A stretch of 64,000 bases of DNA, from positions 62,001-126,000 of the forward strand of contig NZ_DASQCC010000010.1 of NCBI RefSeq assembly GCF_035634895.1. The letters are read 5' to 3'. Made by a program: the position numbers and the translations under genes. Of the stretch, positions 1 through 8,428 are shown in pieces. This DNA is from Actinophytocola sp035634895 (GTDB taxonomy: Bacteria; Actinomycetota; Actinomycetes; Mycobacteriales; Pseudonocardiaceae). The notes under the pieces are model-generated. The model ran no database searches. It saw only the letters and a list, made by a program, of their open reading frames with translations, and had not been told where the DNA came from. Position 1 is the first letter of the stretch. Each line of letters starts with the position of its first letter.

Positions 1-123
1 GTCGGCATCTACGGCCTGCCCGCCGCGCTGGGTGCGGCCGCGATCTGCTTCGCCATCCGGATGCTCGGCGTCATCCTCGGGCTCAACGCGCCGCGTCCGC
101 CCGGCGTGCCGGAGGACCGCTGA
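1..123 (+). CDS. TRIC / UPF0126 family membrane protein, C-terminal end (partial)
   Basis: Only the last 40 codons are present; the gene enters from the left edge and stops at TGA 121-123. The visible tail has one hydrophobic helix (GIYGLPAALGAAAICFAIRM) followed by a short polar end rich in Pro and Arg. This resembles the last helix of UPF0126 (YicG-type) proteins, the bacterial relatives of trimeric intracellular cation channels, in which two similar three-helix units form a K+-permeable pore. The family call rests on a short segment and is tentative. The gene converges on the HPF-like gene, 74 bp away. Confidence 0.5.
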   Translation, partial: VGIYGLPAALGAAAICFAIRMLGVILGLNAPRPPGVPEDR

Positions 124-197
124 GCCCGACCGGAAGTGCGTCCCGGAACCGTGAACGGGTTACCCGGTGGGGCGCAACTGTGTGTCCCAGGTGTGGC

Positions 198-962
198 TCA
201 TCGGCCACCCGTGGTCGGCGTGATCAACCCGTAGTGGCCGTCGTGGCGCCGGTACAACACCGTGCCCCGGCCGGAGGTCCGGTCGCGGAAGAACCGGTAG
301 GGCATCTCCGTCGCGTCCAGCCGCGCCACCGCCTCCTCGGCGGTGAGCTCCGGCGTCGGACGCGGGTCGATCGTCAGCGGTGTCACCGAAGCGGGTGGAG
401 GCGGGAGGGGCCGCATGCGGGAGAGCCGGTACCCGGTGGGGCCGACGCGATAGATGAGGCTGTCCTGCCCGCTGCCGGCGTCGACGAACAGGTGGCAGTC
501 GTAGTCCATGACATCCATCGTCAGCGCCGCGCGGTCCGGCGTGGTGCGGGCCAACGGGTAGGACTTGTGACGCACGATCCTGCGTGCGCCCGCCGGGACG
601 GCCACCGGTTCCGGTGCCCGTCTCGCCGTGGGCCACGGGCGGGGTTGGTCCGGGTTGGTCAGCCGCGCCACCTGCTCGGCCAGCCGCGCCCGCAGCGACT
701 GGCTGGCCTCGTGCACGAACGCCGCGGCCACCTGCGCGCGGATGAGGGCCTCGCCGATGTCCAGGTTCGCCTGCGCGAGCACCGGACAGCGCCCGCTCGA
801 CCGCGTTGCCACGGTGAGTTTGACCCGGGCGGACCGCACCTGTGACCGCGCGGGAAGCCGAGACTGGAGTCGCTGCACGACGTCGGTGACCTGCCGGCGC
901 GCGTACTCGCGTGCACCGTCCACGATCTCCCCCACGGTCTGCACCACCACACCGTCGAACAT
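198..962 (-). CDS. HPF/RaiA-like ribosome-associated protein with two S30EA C-terminal-type repeats
   Basis: A 254-residue protein if the ATG at 962 is used. Residues 1-100 resemble a divergent S30AE ribosome-binding domain. About residues 125-185 (starting IVRHKSYPL) and 200-250 (ending RRHDGHYGLITP) are two successive copies of the short domain found once at the end of long hibernation-promoting factors, where it dimerises 70S ribosomes. The IVRHKSY and LYRRHDG motifs are good matches. Proteins with this layout in actinomycetes are stress or dormancy factors, so ribosome hibernation is the likely role. The start is uncertain because no good ribosome site precedes 962 and the frame stays open upstream. 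The gene stands alone, transcribed away from the frameshifted protease gene. Confidence 0.7.
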   Translation of the reverse strand: MFDGVVVQTVGEIVDGAREYARRQVTDVVQRLQSRLPARSQVRSARVKLTVATRSSGRCPVLAQANLDIGEALIRAQVAAAFVHEASQSLRARLAEQVARLTNPDQPRPWPTARRAPEPVAVPAGARRIVRHKSYPLARTTPDRAALTMDVMDYDCHLFVDAGSGQDSLIYRVGPTGYRLSRMRPLPPPPASVTPLTIDPRPTPELTAEEAVARLDATEMPYRFFRDRTSGRGTVLYRRHDGHYGLITPTTGGR

Positions 963-1143
963 GGGGGAGATTTTCAACCGGGCCGGCCGGGCCGGCACAG
1001 GGACGAAGGTCCCGGTCGACCAGAGCCTTCCGTAACGCGAGCGAGCCGGGCCGTGGTACGTCCGCGGTTGTGCCACCGTCCGGTGGGCAGGCGCCGCGGC
1101 GGAAGCGGATGCGGGCGAAACACGCGGAACGCGGTCAATCGGG

Positions 1144-1915
1144 TTACGAGATGACAATGGTGAGGGTGATCGCGGCGAAGGTGATGCTCTGGGCGGAGTG
1201 CACGATGATTCCCATCCATGCGGATCGGAAGCGTCGGGTTGGATAGGCGAAGAGGAAGACGCCGGCCAGCACGCCCGAGGGGATGGACCATGGTTGGTGC
1301 AGGTGGTAGAGGCCCATGAGGGCACCGTTGACGATCCAGTCTGCTCTGCCGAAGGCGCCCCGCATCCGGGGCAGCAGCAGCCCGCGGGAGAGCAGTTCCT
1401 CACCGAGCACGGTGTTGAACAGGAACAAGATCAGGATCAGGGCGAACAGCCACCAGTTGCCGTGCAGGGTGTCATGGCCGCCGGCCGAGGTGAGGAACTT
1501 TGCCGAAGTCGTGACTGGACGGTCCGGACAGACCGAACGGGATGAGTTGAAGCACGGCGAAGCCGAGGATGAACGGCACAGCCCACAACCACAACCGGCC
1601 GCCGCGCCGCCCGGTCGAGTCTGATGGCGGTGTGAGCCACAACGCGCCACGCACCACGGGCCGGCGCGGGGTTCGCTGTTCGCGGGCGACCAGTACCAGC
1701 ACCAGCACACACTGCCAGATCACCCCACCGGTCAGGGCAGCGATCAGGGTCACCGTGAACCGCGCTTCGGTGGCGCCACGACCGGCCACGGCCGGGGTCA
1801 CCTTCCAGGCAAGTACTCCCATCGGCACCGCCGCCGCCAGCCAGATGCCCAGGACCGCCGCGCGGGAATACTGGCGAACGGCGACGCCGGTTCCGTCGAC
1901 AGGTGCAGCGCCCAC
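1144..1915 (-). pseudogene. CPBP (CAAX-like) intramembrane metalloprotease, single-base frameshift
   Basis: The N-terminal half runs from a GTG at 1915 (with GAGGGAG just upstream) in one frame. It has two hydrophobic segments and reaches SHDFGK near 1502. The C-terminal half lies in another frame: KFLTSAGGHD, then the CPBP signature NTVLGEELLSRG, a second motif around LYHLHQPW and a third around GIIVHSAQ. Reading through needs removal of one G in the string ggcaaagttcctcacc (minus strand, about 1493-1508). Intact members are membrane proteases related to Rce1 with Glu/His metal ligands. The ligands are present here, but the usual Phe in EExxFRG is Ser. It is either a recent pseudogene or a sequencing error; nothing else in it is broken. 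Confidence 0.75.
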
Positions 1916-2236
1916 GTCCGTCTCCCTCGAATGCGCGCTCAGACAGCGTCGATGATGACCGCGCCGCCCATCATGTTCGCTCCGGCAGAGCCCCGGAAAA
2001 CAGGTGAGGCCAGCCCTACCGCCCAACACTGGCGCCACGGCATCGACCACCCGATCGTCGCGGGCGTTGACCATCGCCGGTGGTTCTCCCCGGATCGGCG
2101 GCCGCCGCGACGCTCCGGCAGTCCAGGCCTGGCGGGTTGGCAACAGCCACGGTTCACACACCCGCCACGACGGCGCACCTGATCAGCCTGAACCCGCCGA
2201 GCCGCCCGTGTCGGAGAGGCCTGACATAGTGGGCCG
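1916..2236. other. Intergenic stretch without a convincing gene
   Basis: This 321-bp gap separates the divergent protease and MBL-hydrolase genes, so it should hold both promoters. Open frames here have no ribosome site and a composition like shadow frames. I see no clear inverted repeat or promoter match. Confidence 0.5.
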
Positions 2237-2995
2237 ATGTTGCGTCAGGTGGCCGATGGTGTGTGGGTTCGGCAGAGCGAGTGGGTCTGGAGCAATGCGA
2301 TCGTGGTGCGGGGGGAGGGTGGGCTGGTCCTGGTCGATCCCGGTATCGGCGGTTCGGAGCTGAGCGGGCTCGCCGATGACGTGGACCGGCTCGGGGTTCC
2401 GGTGGTGGCCGGGTTCGCCACCCACCCGCACTGGGACCATCTGCTCTGGCACTCCCGGTTCGGTGACGTGCCGCGCTACGCCACGGCCGCCTGTGCGCAG
2501 GTTGCCGGGGAGGCCCGGGAACGGGCACAACGGATGGCGGCGGAGAGCGCGTCGGGCGTCCCCCTCGAACTGGTCGGGCTCCTCACCCCGCTGCCCGCGG
2601 ACGGGGGACCGGTGCCGGGTGAGATCGTCGAGCACGACGCGCACGCCGTCGGTCACGCCGCGGTCCTGCTCGCGGATCGTGGTGTCCTGCTCGCCGGGGA
2701 CATGCTCTCCGACGTCCTGATCCCGCTCCTCGACGCTCGCCGCCCGGGGCAGGTGGATGCCTACGATTCGGCGCTCGACCGGCTGGCTGAGGGTGCCCGG
2801 CACGTCGATGTCCTGGTTCCCGGCCATGGTGCGGTCGCCGAGGGTCCCGAGGTGGCGGCCCGTCTCGCCGCCGACCGTGCCTACCTCGACGCGCTGCGGC
2901 GCGGCGTGGAACCGGTCGACGCGCGGCTGGATCAGGACTGGCTTTCCGGCCCCCACCAGTCGAACCAGGCGCAGGCCCGGCACTCGGCCGGATGA
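2237..2995 (+). CDS. MBL-fold metallo-hydrolase
   Basis: A 252-residue protein of the metallo-beta-lactamase fold. The zinc motif THPHWDHLLW (HxHxDH) is at about residues 62-71. A later AGDMLSD segment supplies the bridging Asp, and VPGHGAV near residue 195 supplies the last His. The N-terminal WSNAIVVRGEGGLVLVDPGI is the usual first beta-strand pair. The family hydrolyses thioesters, lactones or beta-lactams; the insert between the metal motifs gives no substrate clue, so only hydrolase activity is inferred. The ATG at 2237 has no strong Shine-Dalgarno. The gene is monocistronic. Confidence 0.85.
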   Translation: MLRQVADGVWVRQSEWVWSNAIVVRGEGGLVLVDPGIGGSELSGLADDVDRLGVPVVAGFATHPHWDHLLWHSRFGDVPRYATAACAQVAGEARERAQRMAAESASGVPLELVGLLTPLPADGGPVPGEIVEHDAHAVGHAAVLLADRGVLLAGDMLSDVLIPLLDARRPGQVDAYDSALDRLAEGARHVDVLVPGHGAVAEGPEVAARLAADRAYLDALRRGVEPVDARLDQDWLSGPHQSNQAQARHSAG

Positions 2996-3142
2996 CTCGG
3001 GCGCCATCGCCACCGGTGCGCCGGCGATCGAGGCCGGACTGTCCGGGCGCGACCGGAGCCAGAGTGGTTCAACCGGACAGTTCCTCGACGCGGGTGTGGC
3101 AGGCCGAAAATCCCCGTGCCCAAATTGACGGAAGGCCCGATA

Positions 3143-3172
3143 GTAGTTGCCTAATCAATTAGGTAGTTGCCT
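3143..3172. repeat. 10-bp direct repeat flanking a short inverted repeat
   Basis: GTAGTTGCCT occurs at 3143-3152 and again at 3163-3172. Between and overlapping the copies lies CCTAATCAATTAGG, a 6-bp inverted repeat with a 2-nt centre. It sits at the 3' end of the small minus-strand ORF, at the left border of the less GC-rich patch. It could be a terminator stem or a regulator site; there is no further evidence. Confidence 0.45.
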
Positions 3173-3359
3173 GCTCAATCTCTTTCGCGTCAGGCGGGTC
3201 ATTCTCCTTGTTGGGGTATACAGTATTCGCGTCCACCGGAACCCCCAAGGCCGCGCCCGCCAGGCTGTTCGCCCACGAGAGTCCATCTCGTTTGTGCAGC
3301 TGACGATAGGTGTTCGTGAACGCTACTTCATCGGGAGTCGGTCTCCGTCTGGGATTCAC
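3159..3359 (-). CDS. Small hypothetical protein (66 aa) in a less GC-rich patch
   Basis: The frame begins at GTG 3359 with AGGAG placed 7 nt upstream, a good actinomycete start. A GTG at 3368 is in frame but too close to the same site. The product is soluble and polar (VNPRRRPTPDEVAFTNTYRQ at the N-terminus, DPPDAKEIEQATT at the end) with no signal peptide, membrane segment or motif I recognise. Codons such as AGA, AAT, GTA and GAA are frequent, unlike the neighbouring genes, which suggests transferred DNA. It may be chance, and function is unknown. Confidence 0.3.
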   Translation of the reverse strand: MNPRRRPTPDEVAFTNTYRQLHKRDGLSWANSLAGAALGVPVDANTVYPNKENDPPDAKEIEQATT

Positions 3360-3789
3360 CGCGTCCACTCCTAGTGCAGAGATACTGGGTTGATTCGAGC
3401 CGGTTACCCTATTCGGGCTACCGTCGCCCCCGGACCAGCAGGGTTGCCCCTGATGGGTATGGAGTCCGAGTCGGGTAGGTCAGAGCGCCGCTACCATATT
3501 CAGCTGCTTCGGCCAGTCGTAACACCAGTCATACTACGACCGGCGGATCCTGTCGACTACAACAATCCGCCGCACTATCGAAATTCTATCCGCCTACCAC
3601 GGCGATCATGATTCCTGCCCGGACGGACCGGACCCGGTTCCCGGTGGTGAAGCCGCTCCCCCGCGGAGTCCGTGCCGGTACGGGCCCCGACGCGGCGGCC
3701 GCGCGGGCTTGCCGGTCTCCGGCGCGCGGTTACGCCGGACGGGCGGGAAAACATAACATGGGCGTACTCACTGTGCAGCGAGGTGCGAC
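3360..3789. other. Less GC-rich intergenic patch with one short hairpin
   Basis: About 430 bp without a supportable gene, visibly richer in A and T than the flanks. A perfect 8-bp inverted repeat, CGGCGGAT at 3541-3548 and ATCCGCCG at 3565-3572, is separated by 16 nt. The right end must hold the promoter of the HTH regulator. No integrase, transposase or tRNA remnant is visible. Confidence 0.45.
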
Positions 3790-5001
3790 ATGACGACGAC
3801 AGAGGCCGGTTTACCGCCAGGTGAGCGAATTCGATTATTCCGCAGACGGATGGGGCTGACCCAGGAACAGTGTGCGCAGCTGAAGGGCTGCACGGTGTCG
3901 GCGTGGCGCAAGTGGGAGTCGGGGGAGCGGCAGGTCGCGTCGTTCTCGGACTGGATCGAGATCGCCAGGATCCTGCGGGTGCGCGACCTGTACAACCTGA
4001 CCGGACTGCCGGTCGGCGAGATGCCGGAAGGTCCGGGGGAGCACGACACGGTGCCCGCGATCCGCGCGGCGATGGTGTCGTTCAACCCGCGGCTGACCGA
4101 CGAGCCCAACGTGCGTCAGCTGTGCACCGCGGTGGAGACCGCCTGGGACATCTGGCAGGAGCGCAGGCCGTTCCAACAGGTCGGCATGATGCTGCCCGGG
4201 TTGATCACCGAGACGCGGGCGACCATCCCGCTGGTCGACGGGCCGGAACGCGGCGAGCTGTTGCGTACCGCGTCCATGCTGTACTTCCTCACCAGGGCGT
4301 TCACCACGCGGGTCGGCGCGCACGACGTGTCGATGCTGTCCGCCGACCGCGCGATGGCCGCGGCCATCAAGGCGGACGACCTGGACTACCGCGCGGCCGC
4401 GGCGTGGAACGTGGGCATGATCCTCACCGGACAGGGGCACACCGAGGTGGTGGCCGAGCTCGCGGCCGACGCCGCGGCCATGCTGGAGCCGACACTGGCC
4501 GACGCGACGCCGCAACGGATGAGCGTCTACGGCGCCCTGCACCTGTTGCGCGCCACGCAGTTCGCCCGGATGGGGGATGAGCACGGCGCCGCGAGGGCGT
4601 TGGAGACAGCCGAGCAGGTCGCCGCGAAGGTGGGCGAGCGCAACGACTTCCGCACGGTGTTCGGGCCGACGAACGTCGGCATCTACCGGGTGTGGCTCGC
4701 TGTTGAACTGTCCAAGCCGGGCGAGGCGATCCGCGCGGCGCAGCACTGCGAGGTCAGCGGGCTGCCCAGTGTGGAGCGGCGGTTCTCCTACTTCGTCGAG
4801 CTGGCCAGGGCATACAGCATACGAGGCGAGGATGTCGCCGCGGTGCACATGTTGCAGAGGGCCGAGCGGGAGTCGGCCGAGGAGCTGCGGTTGAACGTGG
4901 AGAGTCGGGCCGTCGTGTGTGAGCAGCTCCGCAGGGAGAACTCGCTGACCCGCTCGGAACTTCGTCCGCTCGCCGACCGGATGGGTGTGCTGAGCCACTA
5001 G
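3790..5001 (+). CDS. XRE-type helix-turn-helix regulator with TPR-like C-terminus
   Basis: A 403-residue protein. Residues about 10-70 form an XRE/Cro-type HTH (RIRLFRRRMGLTQEQCAQLK, then WRKWESGER). The remaining 330 residues are Ala/Leu-rich helices in TPR-like spacing (for example RAAAAWNVGMILTGQGHTE), the layout of many actinomycete regulators that sense small molecules or peptides. ATG 3790 follows GCGAGGTGCGAC, an acceptable ribosome site. It is 351 bp upstream of, and co-oriented with, the peptide-type ABC importer, so control of that importer is a reasonable guess but not shown. No metallopeptidase or MmyB-type sensor domain is present. Confidence 0.8.
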   Translation: MTTTEAGLPPGERIRLFRRRMGLTQEQCAQLKGCTVSAWRKWESGERQVASFSDWIEIARILRVRDLYNLTGLPVGEMPEGPGEHDTVPAIRAAMVSFNPRLTDEPNVRQLCTAVETAWDIWQERRPFQQVGMMLPGLITETRATIPLVDGPERGELLRTASMLYFLTRAFTTRVGAHDVSMLSADRAMAAAIKADDLDYRAAAAWNVGMILTGQGHTEVVAELAADAAAMLEPTLADATPQRMSVYGALHLLRATQFARMGDEHGAARALETAEQVAAKVGERNDFRTVFGPTNVGIYRVWLAVELSKPGEAIRAAQHCEVSGLPSVERRFSYFVELARAYSIRGEDVAAVHMLQRAERESAEELRLNVESRAVVCEQLRRENSLTRSELRPLADRMGVLSH

Positions 5002-5352
5002 GAGGGTCGCGTCGTGGTTCGGCGCGGGTCTACATCGGCCGGGTGACACTCGGGGGGACGGTGCCACACGTGGTGGTGCTTGGGCGTACCACGGCTCGTG
5101 GCGGCTGCTCCTAGGTGTGTCGTCTATATTCGGTCCTGCCGATCATCTCAGGGGGATTTAGCTGGTTGGCAACCGTTTACACGGGTGAAAGGGACGATCG
5201 GCGGCTCGTCGCTCGGTAAGCGTGTGCACGGTGTTTCTTTTGGTCGGGGCCGAACGGAAAAGACCGGTTTCGCGCGATCAGCGCACCGAACCAATGCGAC
5301 CTGTGTGGGACTCCGCTTCCCGACTTCGCCCGATGTGAGGAAAGGTCAGGTA
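5002..5352. other. Upstream region of the peptide-type ABC importer
   Basis: This 351-bp gap presumably carries the importer promoter. It contains CTCCTAGGTGTG near 5116, which shares the 10 bases CCTAGGTGTG with a site near 21816. I see no perfect operator or terminator here. Confidence 0.4.
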
Positions 5353-7431
5353 ATGACCGGCAGCGATTACACGCGACGGCGTTTTCTGCGCGATGCCGTT
5401 CTGGCGAGCGGCGGCACCTGGTTACTCGGCGCGTGTTCGTCGACACCGGTAGTGTCGACGGACACGGCCGCCGCCGGCGGCCGCGGTGGTGCGGCACAGG
5501 CGGGCCTGCCCGCCATCGAGGGCGCCCAGCTGGTCACCGATCCGGCGCGGATGCCCAAGAAGTTCCGGGAAGCGCCCGAGTTCGCCAAGCTCGTGTCGGA
5601 AGGAAAGCTGCCACCGGTCGCCGAGCGCGTCGGGTCCGCGCCGCTGGTGCTCAAGCCGGTCCACTCGGCCGGCGGCTACGGCGGCGAGATTCGCCGCGGC
5701 TTCGTCGGACAGGGCGACTTCCAGAACGCCGTGCGGTTCTGTTCCGGACCGGACAGCCTGCTGTACTGGGACTTCCGGTTCGAGAAGGTAGTGCCCAACG
5801 TCGCCGCCGCGTACGAGCTGAGCGACAACGACCGGGTCCTCACCCTGCACCTGCGCAAGGGGATGCGGTGGTCGGACGGCAGTCCGTTCACCGCGGACGA
5901 TCTCCTGTTCTGGCGCGAGGACGTCAGTCTGTCCCCCGAGCTCGGCAGCGGCTCGTCGTCGATGCGGATCGGCGGTGTGGAGGTCGAGCTGGAGAAGGTC
6001 GACGACCTCACCGTGCGCTATGTGTCCAAGACACCCAACCCGACACTGCCCGAACGGCTCGCCGGGTGGACCGATCTGGCCGGAATGGCCGCCAACGCGC
6101 ATCTCGGCGGGGGCGGGTTCCTGCCCAAACACTACCTTTCGCAGTTCCATCCCAAGTACACCTCGGTGGACGCGGCCAACAAGCTCGCCACCGACGCCGG
6201 GTTCAAGGGATGGGCGGCGCACTTCCGCAGTCTGGCCTCCTGGCACCAGAACCCGAAGCTGCCGACGGTCACGCCGTGGGTGCTCACCCGTCCGATCAAC
6301 AACCCGCCGTGGGAGTTCGGACCGAACCCGTACAGCATCTGGGTGGACGACAAGGGAAACCAGCTCCCGTACATCGGCCGGATCACGATGGGCAACGTGG
6401 AGAACACCGAGGTGCTCGCGTTGCGTGCGGCCGCGGGCGAGTACGACGTGCAGGACCGCCACCTCGTCGTGACGAACCTGCCCGTGCTCATCAAGAACGA
6501 GAAGCGCGGCTCGTACAAGATCCACCGGGCGCCGAACACCGAAGTGGACTGTGGCATCCGGCTGAACCTGGCCTACGACACCGACCACGAGCTCGGTGAG
6601 CTGATCCGCACCGTCGAGTTCCGCCGGGCGCTGTCGCTGGGCATCGACCGGGGCCAGATCAACGAGGCGTTCTTCCTCGGCACCTGTACGCCGACGGCGA
6701 CGATGGCCGCCAGGGGCAGCATCTACGACCCGGGCCCGGAGTGGCACACCAAGTGGGCGACGCACGACCCGGCGAAGGCCAACAAGCTGCTCGACCGGAT
6801 CGGACTGACCACGAAGGACAGTGCCGGCTATCGCATGCGAAAGGACGGCGCCGGCCGGATCATCCTCGACTACCAGGCGTTTCCGAGCATCGCCGACTTC
6901 ATCGGGATCGGCGAGATGGTCAAGCGGCAGTGGCAGCGGATCGGCATCGACGTCAACGTCGCGTCCGCCGAGGCCAACCTGCTCACCCAGCGAGCCACGG
7001 CCAACCAGCTGATGCTGTCCGGCCAGTCCGTCGGCACCGACGACCCGTTCCTCAAGGCCGACACGTTCCTGCCGACGGTCACCAACAACTACCCCGGGAT
7101 GATCGGCATCCCCTACGCCAAGTGGTTCGCCTCCGGGGGAAAGCAGGGCACCGAGCCACCGGACTCGCTCAAGCTCCTCAAGGACGCGATGGCGCTCTAC
7201 GCGAAGGGGCTGTCCGAACCGGACGACGACGAGCGGGTGCGCATGGGCAAGAAGCTCTACATGATGCACGCCGACCAGGTGTGGTCGATCGGCATCGCCG
7301 GGTTCGGTCTCGCGGTCAACGGCGTCTACCTGACCAACAACCGGTTGCGCAACGTGCCGGCCAGGGTCGTGAACTCGTTGCAGATGAAGAGCATGAACAA
7401 CACCTATCCGATCACGTTCTACTACGAGTGA
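5353..7431 (+). CDS. Extracellular solute-binding lipoprotein, peptide/nickel (SBP_bac_5) type
   Basis: A 692-residue binding protein. The N-terminus carries a twin-arginine motif (TRRRFLRD) followed by a hydrophobic run and a lipobox ending LLGAC, so it is probably exported folded by Tat and lipid-anchored. The body matches the family 5 dipeptide-binding fold: LRKGMRWSDGSPFTADDLLF near residue 170, then GIDRGQINEAF, and the C-terminal lobe with YPGMIGIPYAKW. It is longer than typical DppA/OppA (about 530 aa), like the large Tat-dependent actinomycete members. ATG 5353 is chosen for the GAGGAAAGG upstream and the correct signal sequence. First gene of a four-gene importer operon. Confidence 0.88.
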   Translation: MTGSDYTRRRFLRDAVLASGGTWLLGACSSTPVVSTDTAAAGGRGGAAQAGLPAIEGAQLVTDPARMPKKFREAPEFAKLVSEGKLPPVAERVGSAPLVLKPVHSAGGYGGEIRRGFVGQGDFQNAVRFCSGPDSLLYWDFRFEKVVPNVAAAYELSDNDRVLTLHLRKGMRWSDGSPFTADDLLFWREDVSLSPELGSGSSSMRIGGVEVELEKVDDLTVRYVSKTPNPTLPERLAGWTDLAGMAANAHLGGGGFLPKHYLSQFHPKYTSVDAANKLATDAGFKGWAAHFRSLASWHQNPKLPTVTPWVLTRPINNPPWEFGPNPYSIWVDDKGNQLPYIGRITMGNVENTEVLALRAAAGEYDVQDRHLVVTNLPVLIKNEKRGSYKIHRAPNTEVDCGIRLNLAYDTDHELGELIRTVEFRRALSLGIDRGQINEAFFLGTCTPTATMAARGSIYDPGPEWHTKWATHDPAKANKLLDRIGLTTKDSAGYRMRKDGAGRIILDYQAFPSIADFIGIGEMVKRQWQRIGIDVNVASAEANLLTQRATANQLMLSGQSVGTDDPFLKADTFLPTVTNNYPGMIGIPYAKWFASGGKQGTEPPDSLKLLKDAMALYAKGLSEPDDDERVRMGKKLYMMHADQVWSIGIAGFGLAVNGVYLTNNRLRNVPARVVNSLQMKSMNNTYPITFYYE

Positions 7432-7441
7432 CGGTGACGCC

Positions 7442-8428
7442 GTGCTGAGCTACGTCGGCAGGCGGCTCGCGCTCGGACTGTTCACGGTCTGGGCGGTGTC
7501 GGTGCTGAGCTTCCTCATCATCCAGCTCCCGCAGGGGGACTTCGTCACGACGCACATGACCGAGCTCGCCGACAGCGGAAACTCCTCCGCCGTCTACGAA
7601 GCGGAGCGGTTGCGTGCCGAGTACGGTTTGGACCAGCCGATCTTCGTCCAGTACTTCGACTGGATCGGCGGGGTCGTCCGCGGCGAGTTCGGCATGTCCT
7701 TCGACTGGAACCGGCCGGTGGCCGACGTGATCGGCGACCGGCTGGTGCTCAGCATGGTGGTCTCCGTCGCCGCGATCATCTTCACCTGGGCGGTGGCGCT
7801 GCCGATCGGTGTGTACTCCGCCGTCCGGCGCTACTCCATCGGCGACTACACGCTGACGTTCCTCGGCTTCCTCGGTCTCGCGGTGCCGAACTTCCTGCTG
7901 GCGCTCGTTCTCATGTACATCGGGTTCGCCGTGTTCGGCACCGACGTCGGCGGCCTGTTCTCCGCGCCGTACGAGAACGCGGGGTGGAGCTTCGCCAAGG
8001 CATGGGATCTGCTGAAACATCTGGTGATCCCGGCGATCGTACTCGGCACGGCGGGCGCCGCGCAGCTGATCCGCATCATGCGCGCCAACCTGCTCGACGA
8101 GCTCAGGAAGCCCTACGTCATCACGGCGCGGGCCAAGGGGCTTCCCGAACGCCGCGTCGTCACCAAGTATCCGGTTCGGGTCGCGCTCAACCCGTTCGCC
8201 AGCTCCATCGGGTTCCTCTTCCCCCAGATGGTGTCCGGCTCCATCGTGGTGTCGATCGTGCTCAGCCTGCCGACGGTCGGGCCACTGCTGTTGCGGGCGC
8301 TCCAGGCCCAGGACATGTTCCTGGCCGGCGCGATCGTGTTGCTGCTGGGGGTGATGACCGTGATCGGCACGCTGGTCTCCGACCTCGTGCTCATGTGGTT
8401 GGACCCGAGGATCCGTCATGCCACGTGA
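7442..8428 (+). CDS. ABC importer permease, DppB/OppB type
   Basis: A 328-residue inner-membrane protein with about six hydrophobic helices. The N-terminal YVGRRLALGLFTVWAVSVLS and the Pro-rich AEYGLDQPIFVQYFDWI are hallmarks of the B-type permease. The EAA loop that docks on the ATPase is around residue 220 (DELRKPYVITARAKGLPERR). It forms a heterodimer with the next product. GTG 7442 lies 10 bp after the binding-protein gene, and the 3' end overlaps the next gene by 11 bp, consistent with one operon. Confidence 0.9.
   Translation: MLSYVGRRLALGLFTVWAVSVLSFLIIQLPQGDFVTTHMTELADSGNSSAVYEAERLRAEYGLDQPIFVQYFDWIGGVVRGEFGMSFDWNRPVADVIGDRLVLSMVVSVAAIIFTWAVALPIGVYSAVRRYSIGDYTLTFLGFLGLAVPNFLLALVLMYIGFAVFGTDVGGLFSAPYENAGWSFAKAWDLLKHLVIPAIVLGTAGAAQLIRIMRANLLDELRKPYVITARAKGLPERRVVTKYPVRVALNPFASSIGFLFPQMVSGSIVVSIVLSLPTVGPLLLRALQAQDMFLAGAIVLLLGVMTVIGTLVSDLVLMWLDPRIRHAT

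Noticed and set aside
5041..5100. CCACACGTGGTGG-like near-palindrome upstream of the importer
   Set aside because: The symmetry is imperfect and it occurs only once; too weak to call an operator.
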